IMG/VR virus record: IMGVR_UViG_3300035701_000344 | Span: 1-21,259 of that record | Source: a virus | DNA length: 21,259 nt | Direction: 5' to 3' (one strand) | Part shown: positions 1 to 7,104 of the stretch, one piece after another | Layout of the letters: the number at the start of each line of letters is the position of its first letter | How positions within the stretch are numbered: position 1 is the stretch's first letter | Notes under the pieces: generated by a model | Databases searched by the model: none | Told to the model about the DNA's origin: nothing | Seen by the model: only the letters and a program-made list of their open reading frames with translations | Translations under genes and position numbers: made by a program

Positions 1-509
1 CCATAGACCCGCGCTCCCTATCCGCCAAAGACCGCCGCCGTTACATCGCGTGGCGCATCCTGGGCTCGCCGGGCAAGGGCATTCAGAAGCAGCTCGCCGA
101 AGAGTGCGGATGCTCCGAAGCCTCAATCAGCGCGGACATGGACTCTATCGAGTACATGACCGAAGCGAGCGAGGTCTTCCGGGCGTTCGTCAAGAAGCAG
201 CTCTTACCGAAAGCGATCACGAATATATCAAAGGCGATGGAGCGCGAATCGAAGATGGAGAAGGGCAAGCCGGAAGTCAGCCTGGAAATGGTCAAGGAGT
301 TCGGGCACCTGTTCATCCCGCCCCCGACTCAGCGCTATGAGGACGTGACCCCCGTCCCACCCGGCGATAGCCTTGACACGGAGATCGGTGCCCAGGTGGA
401 TGCGGTCCTGGCTCACATGATCGAGAAGTCCGGGAACGGGCAGGGCGGTGACGGCAACGGCGATATCGACATAGGTGAAATCGACAGCGGGGAGCCTCAT
501 GCCGATTGA
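1..509 (+). CDS. terS: Terminase small subunit, 5' end cut off by the window
   Basis: The frame is open from the left edge (first full codon at position 3) and shows 168 residues. An ATG at 138 exists, but the clearest domain lies before it, so the true start is outside the window. Visible residues 28-50 (IQKQLAEECGCSEASIS and onward) form a helix-turn-helix, as expected of a small terminase subunit that recognises the packaging site on phage DNA and loads the large subunit. The middle is charged and helical; the C-terminus is a Gly/Asp-rich tail (GNGQGGDGNGDIDIG), probably flexible. The position upstream of the large terminase supports the call, although four other genes intervene. It overlaps the next gene by 11 bases. 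A general HTH regulator is the alternative. Confidence 0.6.
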   Translation, partial: IDPRSLSAKDRRRYIAWRILGSPGKGIQKQLAEECGCSEASISADMDSIEYMTEASEVFRAFVKKQLLPKAITNISKAMERESKMEKGKPEVSLEMVKEFGHLFIPPPTQRYEDVTPVPPGDSLDTEIGAQVDAVLAHMIEKSGNGQGGDGNGDIDIGEIDSGEPHAD

Positions 510-2043
510 CATTCTGAAGGCCGATTTCCACTTTCCCCGCCGCGTCTACGTTGTGGGTTCCGGCTTATCAGCCCGCGAGAACGCCCGCCTCATTCCTCCT
601 GACGCTTTCATAATCGCCTGCAACCGCGCTATCGAGCTTCCAATCAAGGCCACAATCTGGCTCTGCCACGACGTGAACCTGCAAAAGAATGCCTGGTTTA
701 ATGACCGGATGGGCGCGATATCGACCGCCTTAAAAAAACTCGACATCAAGAATATCCGGGCGGGGGGAAACACTGTCCCGGTTTTCTCCACGGAGCTTCA
801 GAGAATATTCCCCGTCGTGCGCGTCGTGTTTCAATCATGCGGCGACCTTTACAAGACGCTTGACCCCGCGCCCGACTACCTTTCGCCCGCCGCGACAGTG
901 ACGGGACAGGCTATCCAGCTCGCGTTCATTCTCGGATCGAAAGAGATCATCCTTGTCGGTTGTGACATGCGCGGCGGATACTTCACCGGCGAGAAAGCCT
1001 ATCCAGGCGACTGGCCCTGCAAGGCTGAATTCGACTGGCTCGTGAACTATCTCAGAACGGAGCACCGCATCGATATCCAGCGCATCGAGGATATGCACGT
1101 GACGGACCCCGAACAAATAACAATGGATTCGGAAGCCAACCCTATATGCAATCCGCCCGCCGATCTGGGGCCAGTGAAGAGTTTGACCGTGTTCTGGACG
1201 GCGGACGGGATAAAAGTCAAGCCGGTCGTGTCTCGCGGGTCCAAGTCAGACATAACCCCGCTTTCCGATGCGACCGGCTTACCCTCTATCGGTTACCTGT
1301 GCATGACCTTCGACCCCATCGACATGATGAACGCCGTGCATGACTTCATGTGTCAGGACTGGCCCATCGACCGAAAGAAACTCTATCTGCTCCGACAGAG
1401 AAATGGCGCGGGTCAGTTCCCGCCCCGGATCGTGAACAATCTCGGCTTGCAGATCGTCGAGATCGATGTCGATTTCTATCCCTGGCCTGAGATGTGGACG
1501 GGCAAGTTCATGGCTTACCTGGAGGCTTGCGACTGTGAATACACACTCTGGTTTGATGAGGACGACCGGTATCCGCCTGATTACACGCGACTTGCAATTC
1601 TACCTATCCTTGCTGGCTTGGCCGAGCTTTCGTGGTCGTGGGATTGCATCATCGCAGAACACGATGTGGGCACCGGCACCTTTCAATTTCGGGATGACTG
1701 GTATCGATCTCCTGTCGGCCAAATGGTCATAAAGACGGACCTTTTGCGCGAGTACCGAGACCGGATATGGCGGCGATTGTATGAGGGCGATTTCCATTCG
1801 CCGAAGCGGATCGCCGGAGTCCCTTACGGCGGCGCTCAGGATGATCAACTCAGACAAATGATTCAGCGCGACATCCCGGATATTCCTCACCATCGGGCGA
1901 AGCGAGTCTACTTCGTGACCAGCCTGGCGAACTCAGCGCAACTTAGAGCAAGGGGCAATGCGCTCGATTACCGGGGCAAGCGGGGAACCGCTGAGGAAGC
2001 GGAAGTACAACCGACGCGATTTGATTTCCCGAGGAGTGGATAA
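499..2043 (+). CDS. Two-domain sugar transferase: DUF115/MptE-like plus GT-A-like glycosyltransferase
   Basis: A 514-residue protein. I start it at ATG 499, preceded by GGGGAG four bases away, rather than at GTG 475. Residues 15-200 look like the DUF115/MptE-like superfamily, which includes flagellin glycosylation factors and resembles GT42 sialyltransferases: VYVVGSGLSA at 16-25, IIACNRA at 38-44, TVTGQAIQLA at 133-142 and ILVGCDMRGGYF at 151-162. Residues 265-475 look like a separate GT-A-type glycosyltransferase: YLCMTFD at 266-272, then YTLWFDEDDRYPPDY at 348-362, where the acidic run resembles the metal- and nucleotide-sugar-binding DxD motif. Likely role: attaching or building a sugar, on the virion or on a host glycan; the substrate cannot be read. 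It overlaps the terminase small subunit gene and abuts a methyltransferase gene. The domain calls are moderate; the joint function is inference. Confidence 0.6.
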   Translation: MPIDILKADFHFPRRVYVVGSGLSARENARLIPPDAFIIACNRAIELPIKATIWLCHDVNLQKNAWFNDRMGAISTALKKLDIKNIRAGGNTVPVFSTELQRIFPVVRVVFQSCGDLYKTLDPAPDYLSPAATVTGQAIQLAFILGSKEIILVGCDMRGGYFTGEKAYPGDWPCKAEFDWLVNYLRTEHRIDIQRIEDMHVTDPEQITMDSEANPICNPPADLGPVKSLTVFWTADGIKVKPVVSRGSKSDITPLSDATGLPSIGYLCMTFDPIDMMNAVHDFMCQDWPIDRKKLYLLRQRNGAGQFPPRIVNNLGLQIVEIDVDFYPWPEMWTGKFMAYLEACDCEYTLWFDEDDRYPPDYTRLAILPILAGLAELSWSWDCIIAEHDVGTGTFQFRDDWYRSPVGQMVIKTDLLREYRDRIWRRLYEGDFHSPKRIAGVPYGGAQDDQLRQMIQRDIPDIPHHRAKRVYFVTSLANSAQLRARGNALDYRGKRGTAEEAEVQPTRFDFPRSG

Positions 2044-2655
2044 GTGGCTCACCCCCAGATGCGCGAATTCCTTGAACGAGTGAAGCGGGATCATCCCGAA
2101 CACTTCTGGCGCGTCCGGGTTCTCGATTGTGGCTCCCTCGATATCAACGGTTGCAATCGCGATCTCTGGAATCTGGAATCGGGCTATACCGGCATCGACC
2201 TGGGTCCGGGCAAGAACGTGAACATGGTCATGGCTATCGAGGATGCGGACTGGCGAGAGGGTCATTTCCATTGCATCATCTCAACGGAGTGTTTTGAGCA
2301 TAATCCTAACTGGCGTTCGGGTCTCTTGAACATGGTTCGGATGCTCAGGCCGGGCGGCTTGCTAATCGTGACGTGTGCGACCATCGGGCGCGATCCGCAT
2401 GGCGTTCCTGAAAACAGCCCCTATGACTCCCCATACACGCTCGACAACGGCTACTATAAGAATCTCACGGAACAGGATATCCGGGCGGTTATCAATGCGG
2501 ATGATTTCGAGCACTTTGAGTTCGCGGTTAACGAGGAGAGCCATGACCTGTACTTCCATGCGGTCAAGCGCGGCGATCTCGTTCACGGTTGCACATGCGA
2601 TGACCTGAACGGAAAGAACAAGGAGCAAAAGCAATGGATGAATCTGGAAAAGTGA
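2044..2655 (+). CDS. Class I SAM-dependent methyltransferase
   Basis: A 203-residue protein starting at GTG 2044, directly after the upstream TAA, with GAGGAG (2031-2036) seven bases before it. The Rossmann methyltransferase motifs run in order: motif I VLDCGSLDING at 26-36, the acidic strand end YTGIDL at 48-53, FHCIISTECFEH at 75-86, and the post-motif LRPGGLLIVTC at 101-111. This is the pattern of small-molecule, sugar or lipid methyltransferases; no DNA-methylase catalytic motif (DPPY or PCQ type) is present. The Cys-containing motif I (DCGS rather than DxGxG) is slightly degenerate. It sits between two DUF115-like genes, so O-methylation of a sugar made by the neighbours is the natural reading, but the substrate is inferred from context only. 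The C-terminus carries CTC and Lys-rich residues and overlaps the next gene by 22 bases. Confidence 0.75.
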   Translation: MAHPQMREFLERVKRDHPEHFWRVRVLDCGSLDINGCNRDLWNLESGYTGIDLGPGKNVNMVMAIEDADWREGHFHCIISTECFEHNPNWRSGLLNMVRMLRPGGLLIVTCATIGRDPHGVPENSPYDSPYTLDNGYYKNLTEQDIRAVINADDFEHFEFAVNEESHDLYFHAVKRGDLVHGCTCDDLNGKNKEQKQWMNLEK

Positions 2656-3305
2656 CCCTATATCCCGACGTGCCAAAGCCGAACCGATACGGCTTGCCGG
2701 ATGCGGCGCATATTCCCAATGCCGGTCACCTTTCATCCGTGCCGGTGACGATTATCGCACCCGGCCCCAAAGGGAGACCTCATTGGGAAGAAAAGGAAGG
2801 CTTAGTGATTGCCGTCAATTCCGCAATAACAATCGATGTCGATCCTGTAATGTGGTTTATTGCGGATGGGAATGCGCCGGGGCTGACATGGTTCAAGAGG
2901 GGCATGGATGCTTCAATGAAATCGACTATACGCGTCTTCTCTGAGGCTATCCATCAGCGCTCCGATTACAAGGGTGACTACACATTCTGGCTTGCCCCGT
3001 CTCACTTCGACACCGACGCAGACATGGTTTCTTTTATGCAGGAACCTTACCGCGTCGATCCCGATTTCTTCCGACCCACCGAGACTGTCACCGGGATCGC
3101 GATTGATTTTGCCGTTCGCTACGGCGCGAAGCAGATCAATCTTATCGGGGTGGACATGGAGGGCGGATACTTCGATGATCCGCCGGGCCTGAACCGCGAT
3201 GTTATCAACTCATACAACCGCGACTGCTTGCAGAAAGAGATCGACTATTTCAAGGCGCGTGGCATTGAGTTCCGCGCCCTATCACCGACACGATTGGATG
3301 TGTGA
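2634..3305 (+). CDS. DUF115/MptE-like protein, paralogue of the N-terminal half of the first cassette gene
   Basis: A 223-residue protein starting at ATG 2634, with AAGGAG (2620-2625) eight bases upstream and inside the end of the methyltransferase gene. The key block is ETVTGIAIDFA at 150-160 followed by INLIGVDMEGGYF at 168-180. It matches the 499-2043 product almost position for position (TVTGxAIxxA, xxLxGxDMxGGYF). The N-terminal VTIIAPGPKGR at 38-48 is the counterpart of VVGSGLSA but lacks the Ser-containing loop, so the nucleotide-binding end may differ or be inactive. The protein is shorter and has no GT-A domain. A sugar-transfer or accessory role in the same pathway is plausible. No signal peptide or membrane segment is seen. 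Confidence 0.55.
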   Translation: MDESGKVTLYPDVPKPNRYGLPDAAHIPNAGHLSSVPVTIIAPGPKGRPHWEEKEGLVIAVNSAITIDVDPVMWFIADGNAPGLTWFKRGMDASMKSTIRVFSEAIHQRSDYKGDYTFWLAPSHFDTDADMVSFMQEPYRVDPDFFRPTETVTGIAIDFAVRYGAKQINLIGVDMEGGYFDDPPGLNRDVINSYNRDCLQKEIDYFKARGIEFRALSPTRLDV

Positions 3306-3306
3306 T

Positions 3307-3471
3307 ATGACAATTCTCGACCGCCTGCTTCACTGGCTCAATTCTCGACCATGCGCGATATGCGGAGCGCCCGATTGTCCTCGGAAGAACATCGGACCCT
3401 ATCACGCTCGATATGCTCCGAATCCGCCCGATAATCCGCCGCATGGCGGGGTAACAATTACAAAAAAATAA
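3307..3471 (+). CDS. Small Cys-rich protein, possible zinc knuckle
   Basis: A 54-residue protein starting at ATG 3307, one base after the previous stop. The ribosome-binding site is weak (GGA in GGATGTGAT). The N-terminus is a short amphipathic helix (MTILDRLLHWLN). Then comes CAICGAPDC at 16-24: three cysteines, with His33 and His47 as possible further ligands. The C-terminus is Pro-rich and ends in TITKK. Its stop codon lies inside the A7/T7 inverted repeat that follows. I do not recognise a family. It could be a small metal-binding partner of the cassette or a packaging-region orphan. Confidence that it is a gene rests on the tight spacing and the CxxC motif, not on homology. Confidence 0.5.
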   Translation: MTILDRLLHWLNSRPCAICGAPDCPRKNIGPYHARYAPNPPDNPPHGGVTITKK

Positions 3472-3481
3472 GACTTTTTTT
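3462..3481 (+). terminator. A7/T7 inverted repeat, possible weak bidirectional terminator
   Basis: Seven A residues (3462-3468), a six-base spacer and seven T residues (3475-3481) make a perfect but A:T-only inverted repeat. A small CCGCC-GCAT-GGCGG hairpin lies just before it (3436-3449), 25 bases from the T run, which is too far for a textbook terminator. The element separates the accessory cassette from the large terminase gene. It may attenuate transcription in either direction; the signal is suggestive only. Confidence 0.25.
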
Positions 3482-3495
3482 CTCCTCTTGAGATT

Positions 3496-3520
3496 AGCCC
3501 CGGCACCGCCTGCCGAGGCT
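3496..3520 (+). promoter_or_regulatory. Hairpin covering the large-terminase ribosome-binding site
   Basis: AGCC (3496-3499) pairs with GGCT (3517-3520) and CGGCA (3501-3505) with TGCCG (3511-3515). There is one C-A mismatch and a five-base loop. The only Shine-Dalgarno-like sequence for the ATG at 3528 is GAGG (3515-3518), which lies wholly in the 3' arm. If the hairpin forms, it would hold back translation of the large terminase. There is no T run after it, so it is not an intrinsic terminator. Confidence 0.4.
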
Positions 3521-3527
3521 TCATGCA

Positions 3528-4925
3528 ATGACAATCGTCCGCGATGAAATAGTCTCTCAAGTCCGCCAGCGCGTGATTCGCAACCGCATCCTGAAGCGGC
3601 TCGGCCTCGTTCCTCACGCTGGGCAGCAACGGGTCTTGGACGCTATCGACCGGGGCTGTAAGCGCATCGGCGTCAATGCAGGGACACGAGGCGGCAAGAG
3701 CGTTATCACTCAGGCCCCGATTCTCACCCAGGGCACATTCGGCCCGGACGGAAAACAACCGCTCCGCGTGATCCCGATTATTGCCCCTTACGCCGAACTC
3801 ACTGACAAGGTTTTCCGAATGGTCTCCAAAGCGATCATGCGTGACAACATTTACCGGACTTTCATTCCCGACTTTAACCCCCGCCGGCAGGTCAAATACA
3901 GCGAACGGGAGCGCTATATCGAAATGCCCTGGGAAGCGCGGATCATCGGATCGACCGCCGATAATCCCGCCTCGATACTCGGCGAAGGCTGGCCGTTCGT
4001 GCTCTGCGATGAGTTTGCCCGCTTCAAGCCGGGGGTCTTTGAGGAGTATGTAGAGCGCGGCCTTACCGACGTGAACGGATGTGCTCTCTTAATCACAACG
4101 CCACACGGAATGAATCACTGGCACGATATCTTCATGGACTGGACACGACAGGCCGCGATGGACCCGACCTATTACACGACTTGCTGGACCTCTTACGAAA
4201 ACCCCTATGTCAGCCATGAAGCGATAGACAAAATCCGTGAAGAGTACGAGCGGCGTGGATTGATGGACGTATTTCGGATGAACTTCCTCGCTGAGTTCAC
4301 GGCCTTGCAGGGCGCTATCTACGGAATGTTCCGACCCTCGCGTGGCTCCGATCCCTGGCACGTCGGGGATGTTGAATTTGAGCCGGAGCTTCCCGTCTAT
4401 CTGGGGATCGACTGGGGCGAGAATTTCCGCTGCCTCTTCGGGCAAGTCGCCGAATGGGACTGTCTGAACGTGATCGACGAAATCGCGATAGTCGAGAACG
4501 CCCCTAACCGCCAGCTCGATGCAGTCATGCAGAAGCTGGAGCACTACGCGAAGCTGGCCGGGATAGATCAACCCGGCGAACTGATCCAAATGGCCTATTG
4601 TGATCCGAGCGGTAAGCAGATGAAGACGCACTTCCAGCGGGCGGGTATCTCCGTATTCTGGACTTCACCGGAGGAGAAGAGGACCATAAACGACGTCGAG
4701 GACGGTATCACAGCCGTGCAGTGGCGATTCTCAGAGCCTGACCGACCAATGCTTCGGATCGACCGTTCCCGGTGCCCTGACCTCATTGAGCGCGTTCCTG
4801 CGTATGAGCGGAACTCCGTAACGACCTCGCCGATCAAGCTCAATGACCACAGCGTAGATGCCCTCCGGTATCTTGTTGTGGGATGTTTTGGGCTTGTCGC
4901 GGAACCTGCCCGGATGTTTTTTTAA
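3528..4925 (+). CDS. terL: Terminase large subunit (packaging ATPase and nuclease)
   Basis: A 465-residue protein, within the usual range for the family. It is the motor that pumps DNA into the prohead through the portal and cuts the concatemer. The ATPase half shows a Walker A-like AGTRGGKS at 51-58, Walker B FVLCDE at 157-162 and a coupling motif LLITTPHG at 187-194. The RNase H-like nuclease half shows its three acidic positions: YLGIDWGE (Asp295), AYCDPSG (Asp359) and NDHSVDALRY (Asp440/Asp444). All expected catalytic residues are present, so the enzyme looks intact. It follows a structured leader that may limit translation. The gene ends in a T-rich stretch before the promoter candidate at 4937. 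Start ATG 3528 has GAGG nine bases upstream. Confidence 0.95.
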   Translation: MTIVRDEIVSQVRQRVIRNRILKRLGLVPHAGQQRVLDAIDRGCKRIGVNAGTRGGKSVITQAPILTQGTFGPDGKQPLRVIPIIAPYAELTDKVFRMVSKAIMRDNIYRTFIPDFNPRRQVKYSERERYIEMPWEARIIGSTADNPASILGEGWPFVLCDEFARFKPGVFEEYVERGLTDVNGCALLITTPHGMNHWHDIFMDWTRQAAMDPTYYTTCWTSYENPYVSHEAIDKIREEYERRGLMDVFRMNFLAEFTALQGAIYGMFRPSRGSDPWHVGDVEFEPELPVYLGIDWGENFRCLFGQVAEWDCLNVIDEIAIVENAPNRQLDAVMQKLEHYAKLAGIDQPGELIQMAYCDPSGKQMKTHFQRAGISVFWTSPEEKRTINDVEDGITAVQWRFSEPDRPMLRIDRSRCPDLIERVPAYERNSVTTSPIKLNDHSVDALRYLVVGCFGLVAEPARMFF

Positions 4926-4936
4926 GTTGTCCCCTC

Positions 4937-4966
4937 TTGACACCCCGGCTATTTTGTGTCTTTAAT
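4937..4966 (+). promoter_or_regulatory. Sigma-70-like promoter candidate before the portal gene
   Basis: A perfect -35 hexamer TTGACA (4937-4942) is followed after 18 bases by TTTAAT (4961-4966), one mismatch from TATAAT though at a conserved position. It sits in the only noticeable gap of the packaging-capsid region (67 bases), just after the large-terminase stop. A transcript would start near 4973 and give a leader of about 20 bases to the portal ATG. This suggests separate dosing of the capsid genes. Confidence 0.5.
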
Positions 4967-4972
4967 TAGACA
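4957..4972. repeat. Small inverted repeat overlapping the -10 region
   Basis: TGTCT (4957-4961) and AGACA (4968-4972) are perfect inverted arms around a six-base centre that holds most of the -10 candidate. This is where an operator would lie. At 5 bp per arm it can also arise by chance. Confidence 0.3.
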
Positions 4973-4992
4973 TCAAATCTATGTCCACCTAG

Positions 4993-7104
4993 ATGAACAT
5001 TTTGGGGCAGGCGTGGCAGCGACTTCTCAATCCTCTTGAGAGGCGCATCGCTATCAACTGGACCAACTTTCCCGACGGCCTCAATTCATCCGCGACAACG
5101 AGCTGGAAGTACCTCGAATATGCCAGCCTGGGCTTTCGACAGAACCCGGTCGTGTTTGCGTGCATCGATGAAATATGCCGGGCGGCCAGCGCGATTCGGA
5201 TAAAGGTCGATGTCGAGGGCGAGGAGATCATAGAGGAGGACGCATCTCCGAACCTAAAGCCCCTCTTTCGACTTCTCACGCGTCCGAACAAATACACGTC
5301 GATGCCTGCGTTCATTTCCCGCTGGGCGCTTTACATGCAGCTCGCGGGGGTGAGCTACGTCCAGGGCTTCGGGATCGGCACGCGAGAGGGCTTCAACGGC
5401 GAGCGTGTGGGGAAGACCGCGCCGGAGATGCGGTTGATCCGCCCCGACAAACTCAGCATCGAGACCAACAACGGCCAGATCACCGGCTTCAAATATTCCG
5501 GAACCGGGGATACCATCAAGCCTGAGGACATTTGGTACACGATCTATCCGGACCCGCTGGAAGAGTTCGCGGGCATGGCTCCGATGCGGGCGGCGGCTGA
5601 AACCATCTCATCTCATTCCAACGCGATAAGTTGGAATCGGAACATCCTGCAGAAAGGCGGCCTCCCGGTGCTCGTGATGATTATCAAGGGTATTCTGGGG
5701 CTGAGCGATAAAAAGTATGAAGAATATCAGGAGCGCTATCGGACTCAATTCGGCGGGGCCAAGAATGCCGGGACGCCGATGATCCTGGGCGGCGACGGCG
5801 TTGATGTCAAGACGCTATCGAGTACCGCTCAGGAACTGGACTGGCTCGGCGGCAAGCAGGACATGATGCGGGACATCTGCGCTTGCTTCGGCGTCCCCTC
5901 AAAGCTCCTCGGGGATCCGACTTCCTCGACGTTCAACAATGTCATCGAGGCCCGACGCTCGTTCTACATCGAGAAGATCATCCCGGACATGCGGCAATTC
6001 GTCACTGAACTTACCGAATGGATAATGCCGCGCTACGGGCAGGAGAACGCGGACATCGATATCGACTATTCGCATATCGACGCGCTGAAGGACGATGAGA
6101 CCGCGAAGGTCAATCGACTTGTAGCCGCCGATTGGAAAAGCGTTAATGAAAAACGAGAGGACGATGGGCTTGAGCCAAAAGAGGGCGAGCAATATGATGA
6201 ACCCACGATTTTCATTAAATCCGCTCAACCAGCACTCGGAATGATATCGGGCGCGTCCGCGTCCGCTTTCTCACGCCGCTCCGAACTCCTTCCCCATGTC
6301 AACGAGAAATCCTTGTACCGCACGGAAGAAGAGCGGGCGATAGCCTGGAAGCGCGTTGACCGCCGGAAGCTCCGATGGGAAGCGATGATCGAGAAATCCA
6401 GCCGCGCCCTCCTCGATAAATCCGCTCACATAGTTGCCGCCGCGCTCTCTGAACATGCCGCATGGCCCTACGAAGAAATCCACGCTATCGCGATGGATGC
6501 CGCATCGGATGCGCTTAATCGGGCGGACATGGCGAAGCAAATCCATGATGAATTTACCACGATAGAATCCGCGCTGATTCTCGAATTCGGAGAAGCGGCG
6601 CTCGCGGACCTGAAAGCAAAGGGCATCCTCTTTGATATCGAGAATCCGAACATAGTTGACTTCATCGCGCAAGGTCTCGCGGATCGCTCGCGCCTAATAA
6701 ACGAAACCACGGCAGATGAACTCCAGCGGATCATCAACGCCGGGGTCGAGAGCGGAGAGGGCGCGGCCAAGATTCGAGACCGCATTCTGACGGAATATCC
6801 GGACATCGCAAGGGGCCGTGCGATGAACATCGCCAGGACTGAGGTTAACATGGCCTCCAACACCGCGACCCTTGAAGCCTACAAGCAGATGGGGGTTGAG
6901 AGGAAGGAATGGCTATCGGCTCGCGATGCGCGGGTCCGTGAGACGCATCAGGCGCTCGATGGGCAGGTCGTGGGGTTGATGGACGATTTCGTATCACCAT
7001 CCGGTGCTCGCGGATATGCGCCTGGCAACCTCAATGATCCCGCCGAAGACTGCCAGTGCCGCTGTGTGATGACTCCTCTACAAGCAGGTGACAAAAAGAT
7101 ATGA
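4993..7104 (+). CDS. Portal protein fused to a MuF/SPP1 gp7-type minor head domain
   Basis: A 703-residue protein. Residues 1-400 are an HK97-type portal, the dodecameric DNA channel at the capsid vertex: NPVVFACIDEIC at 51-62, MRLIRPDKLSI at 146-156, NGQITGFKY at 160-168, then the stem and clip region with ICACFGVPSKLLGD at 295-308 and SSTFNNVIEARRSFY at 311-325. Residues 440-697 match the MuF/SPP1 gp7 head-morphogenesis domain: NIARTEVNMASNTA at 612-625, EWLSARDARVRETHQALDG at 639-657, and the terminal CQCRC at 687-691. In most phages these are two genes; here one frame runs through both without a stop. ATG 4993 has no recognisable Shine-Dalgarno sequence and is preceded at once by TAG, so initiation may depend on the short promoter-derived leader. 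It overlaps the protease gene by four bases. Confidence 0.9.
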   Translation: MNILGQAWQRLLNPLERRIAINWTNFPDGLNSSATTSWKYLEYASLGFRQNPVVFACIDEICRAASAIRIKVDVEGEEIIEEDASPNLKPLFRLLTRPNKYTSMPAFISRWALYMQLAGVSYVQGFGIGTREGFNGERVGKTAPEMRLIRPDKLSIETNNGQITGFKYSGTGDTIKPEDIWYTIYPDPLEEFAGMAPMRAAAETISSHSNAISWNRNILQKGGLPVLVMIIKGILGLSDKKYEEYQERYRTQFGGAKNAGTPMILGGDGVDVKTLSSTAQELDWLGGKQDMMRDICACFGVPSKLLGDPTSSTFNNVIEARRSFYIEKIIPDMRQFVTELTEWIMPRYGQENADIDIDYSHIDALKDDETAKVNRLVAADWKSVNEKREDDGLEPKEGEQYDEPTIFIKSAQPALGMISGASASAFSRRSELLPHVNEKSLYRTEEERAIAWKRVDRRKLRWEAMIEKSSRALLDKSAHIVAAALSEHAAWPYEEIHAIAMDAASDALNRADMAKQIHDEFTTIESALILEFGEAALADLKAKGILFDIENPNIVDFIAQGLADRSRLINETTADELQRIINAGVESGEGAAKIRDRILTEYPDIARGRAMNIARTEVNMASNTATLEAYKQMGVERKEWLSARDARVRETHQALDGQVVGLMDDFVSPSGARGYAPGNLNDPAEDCQCRCVMTPLQAGDKKI

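Noticed and set aside
4089-4631. 180-codon open frame on the minus strand
   Set aside because: It lies wholly inside terL, which has all catalytic motifs; the minus-frame translation shows no domain and has no suitable start signal.
4889-4923. Possible intrinsic terminator at the end of terL (GGGC ... GCCC then seven T)
   Set aside because: The stem is only four pairs with mismatches inside and a long loop, and the T run is part of the coding end (Phe-Phe-stop).
4981-4992. Possible amber recoding: ATG TCC ACC TAG directly in frame with the portal ATG
   Set aside because: TAG ends the gene at 9755 normally, other genes use TGA and TAA as stops, and no further in-frame TAG interrupts a gene, so recoding is not supported; kept only as a mini-ORF idea.
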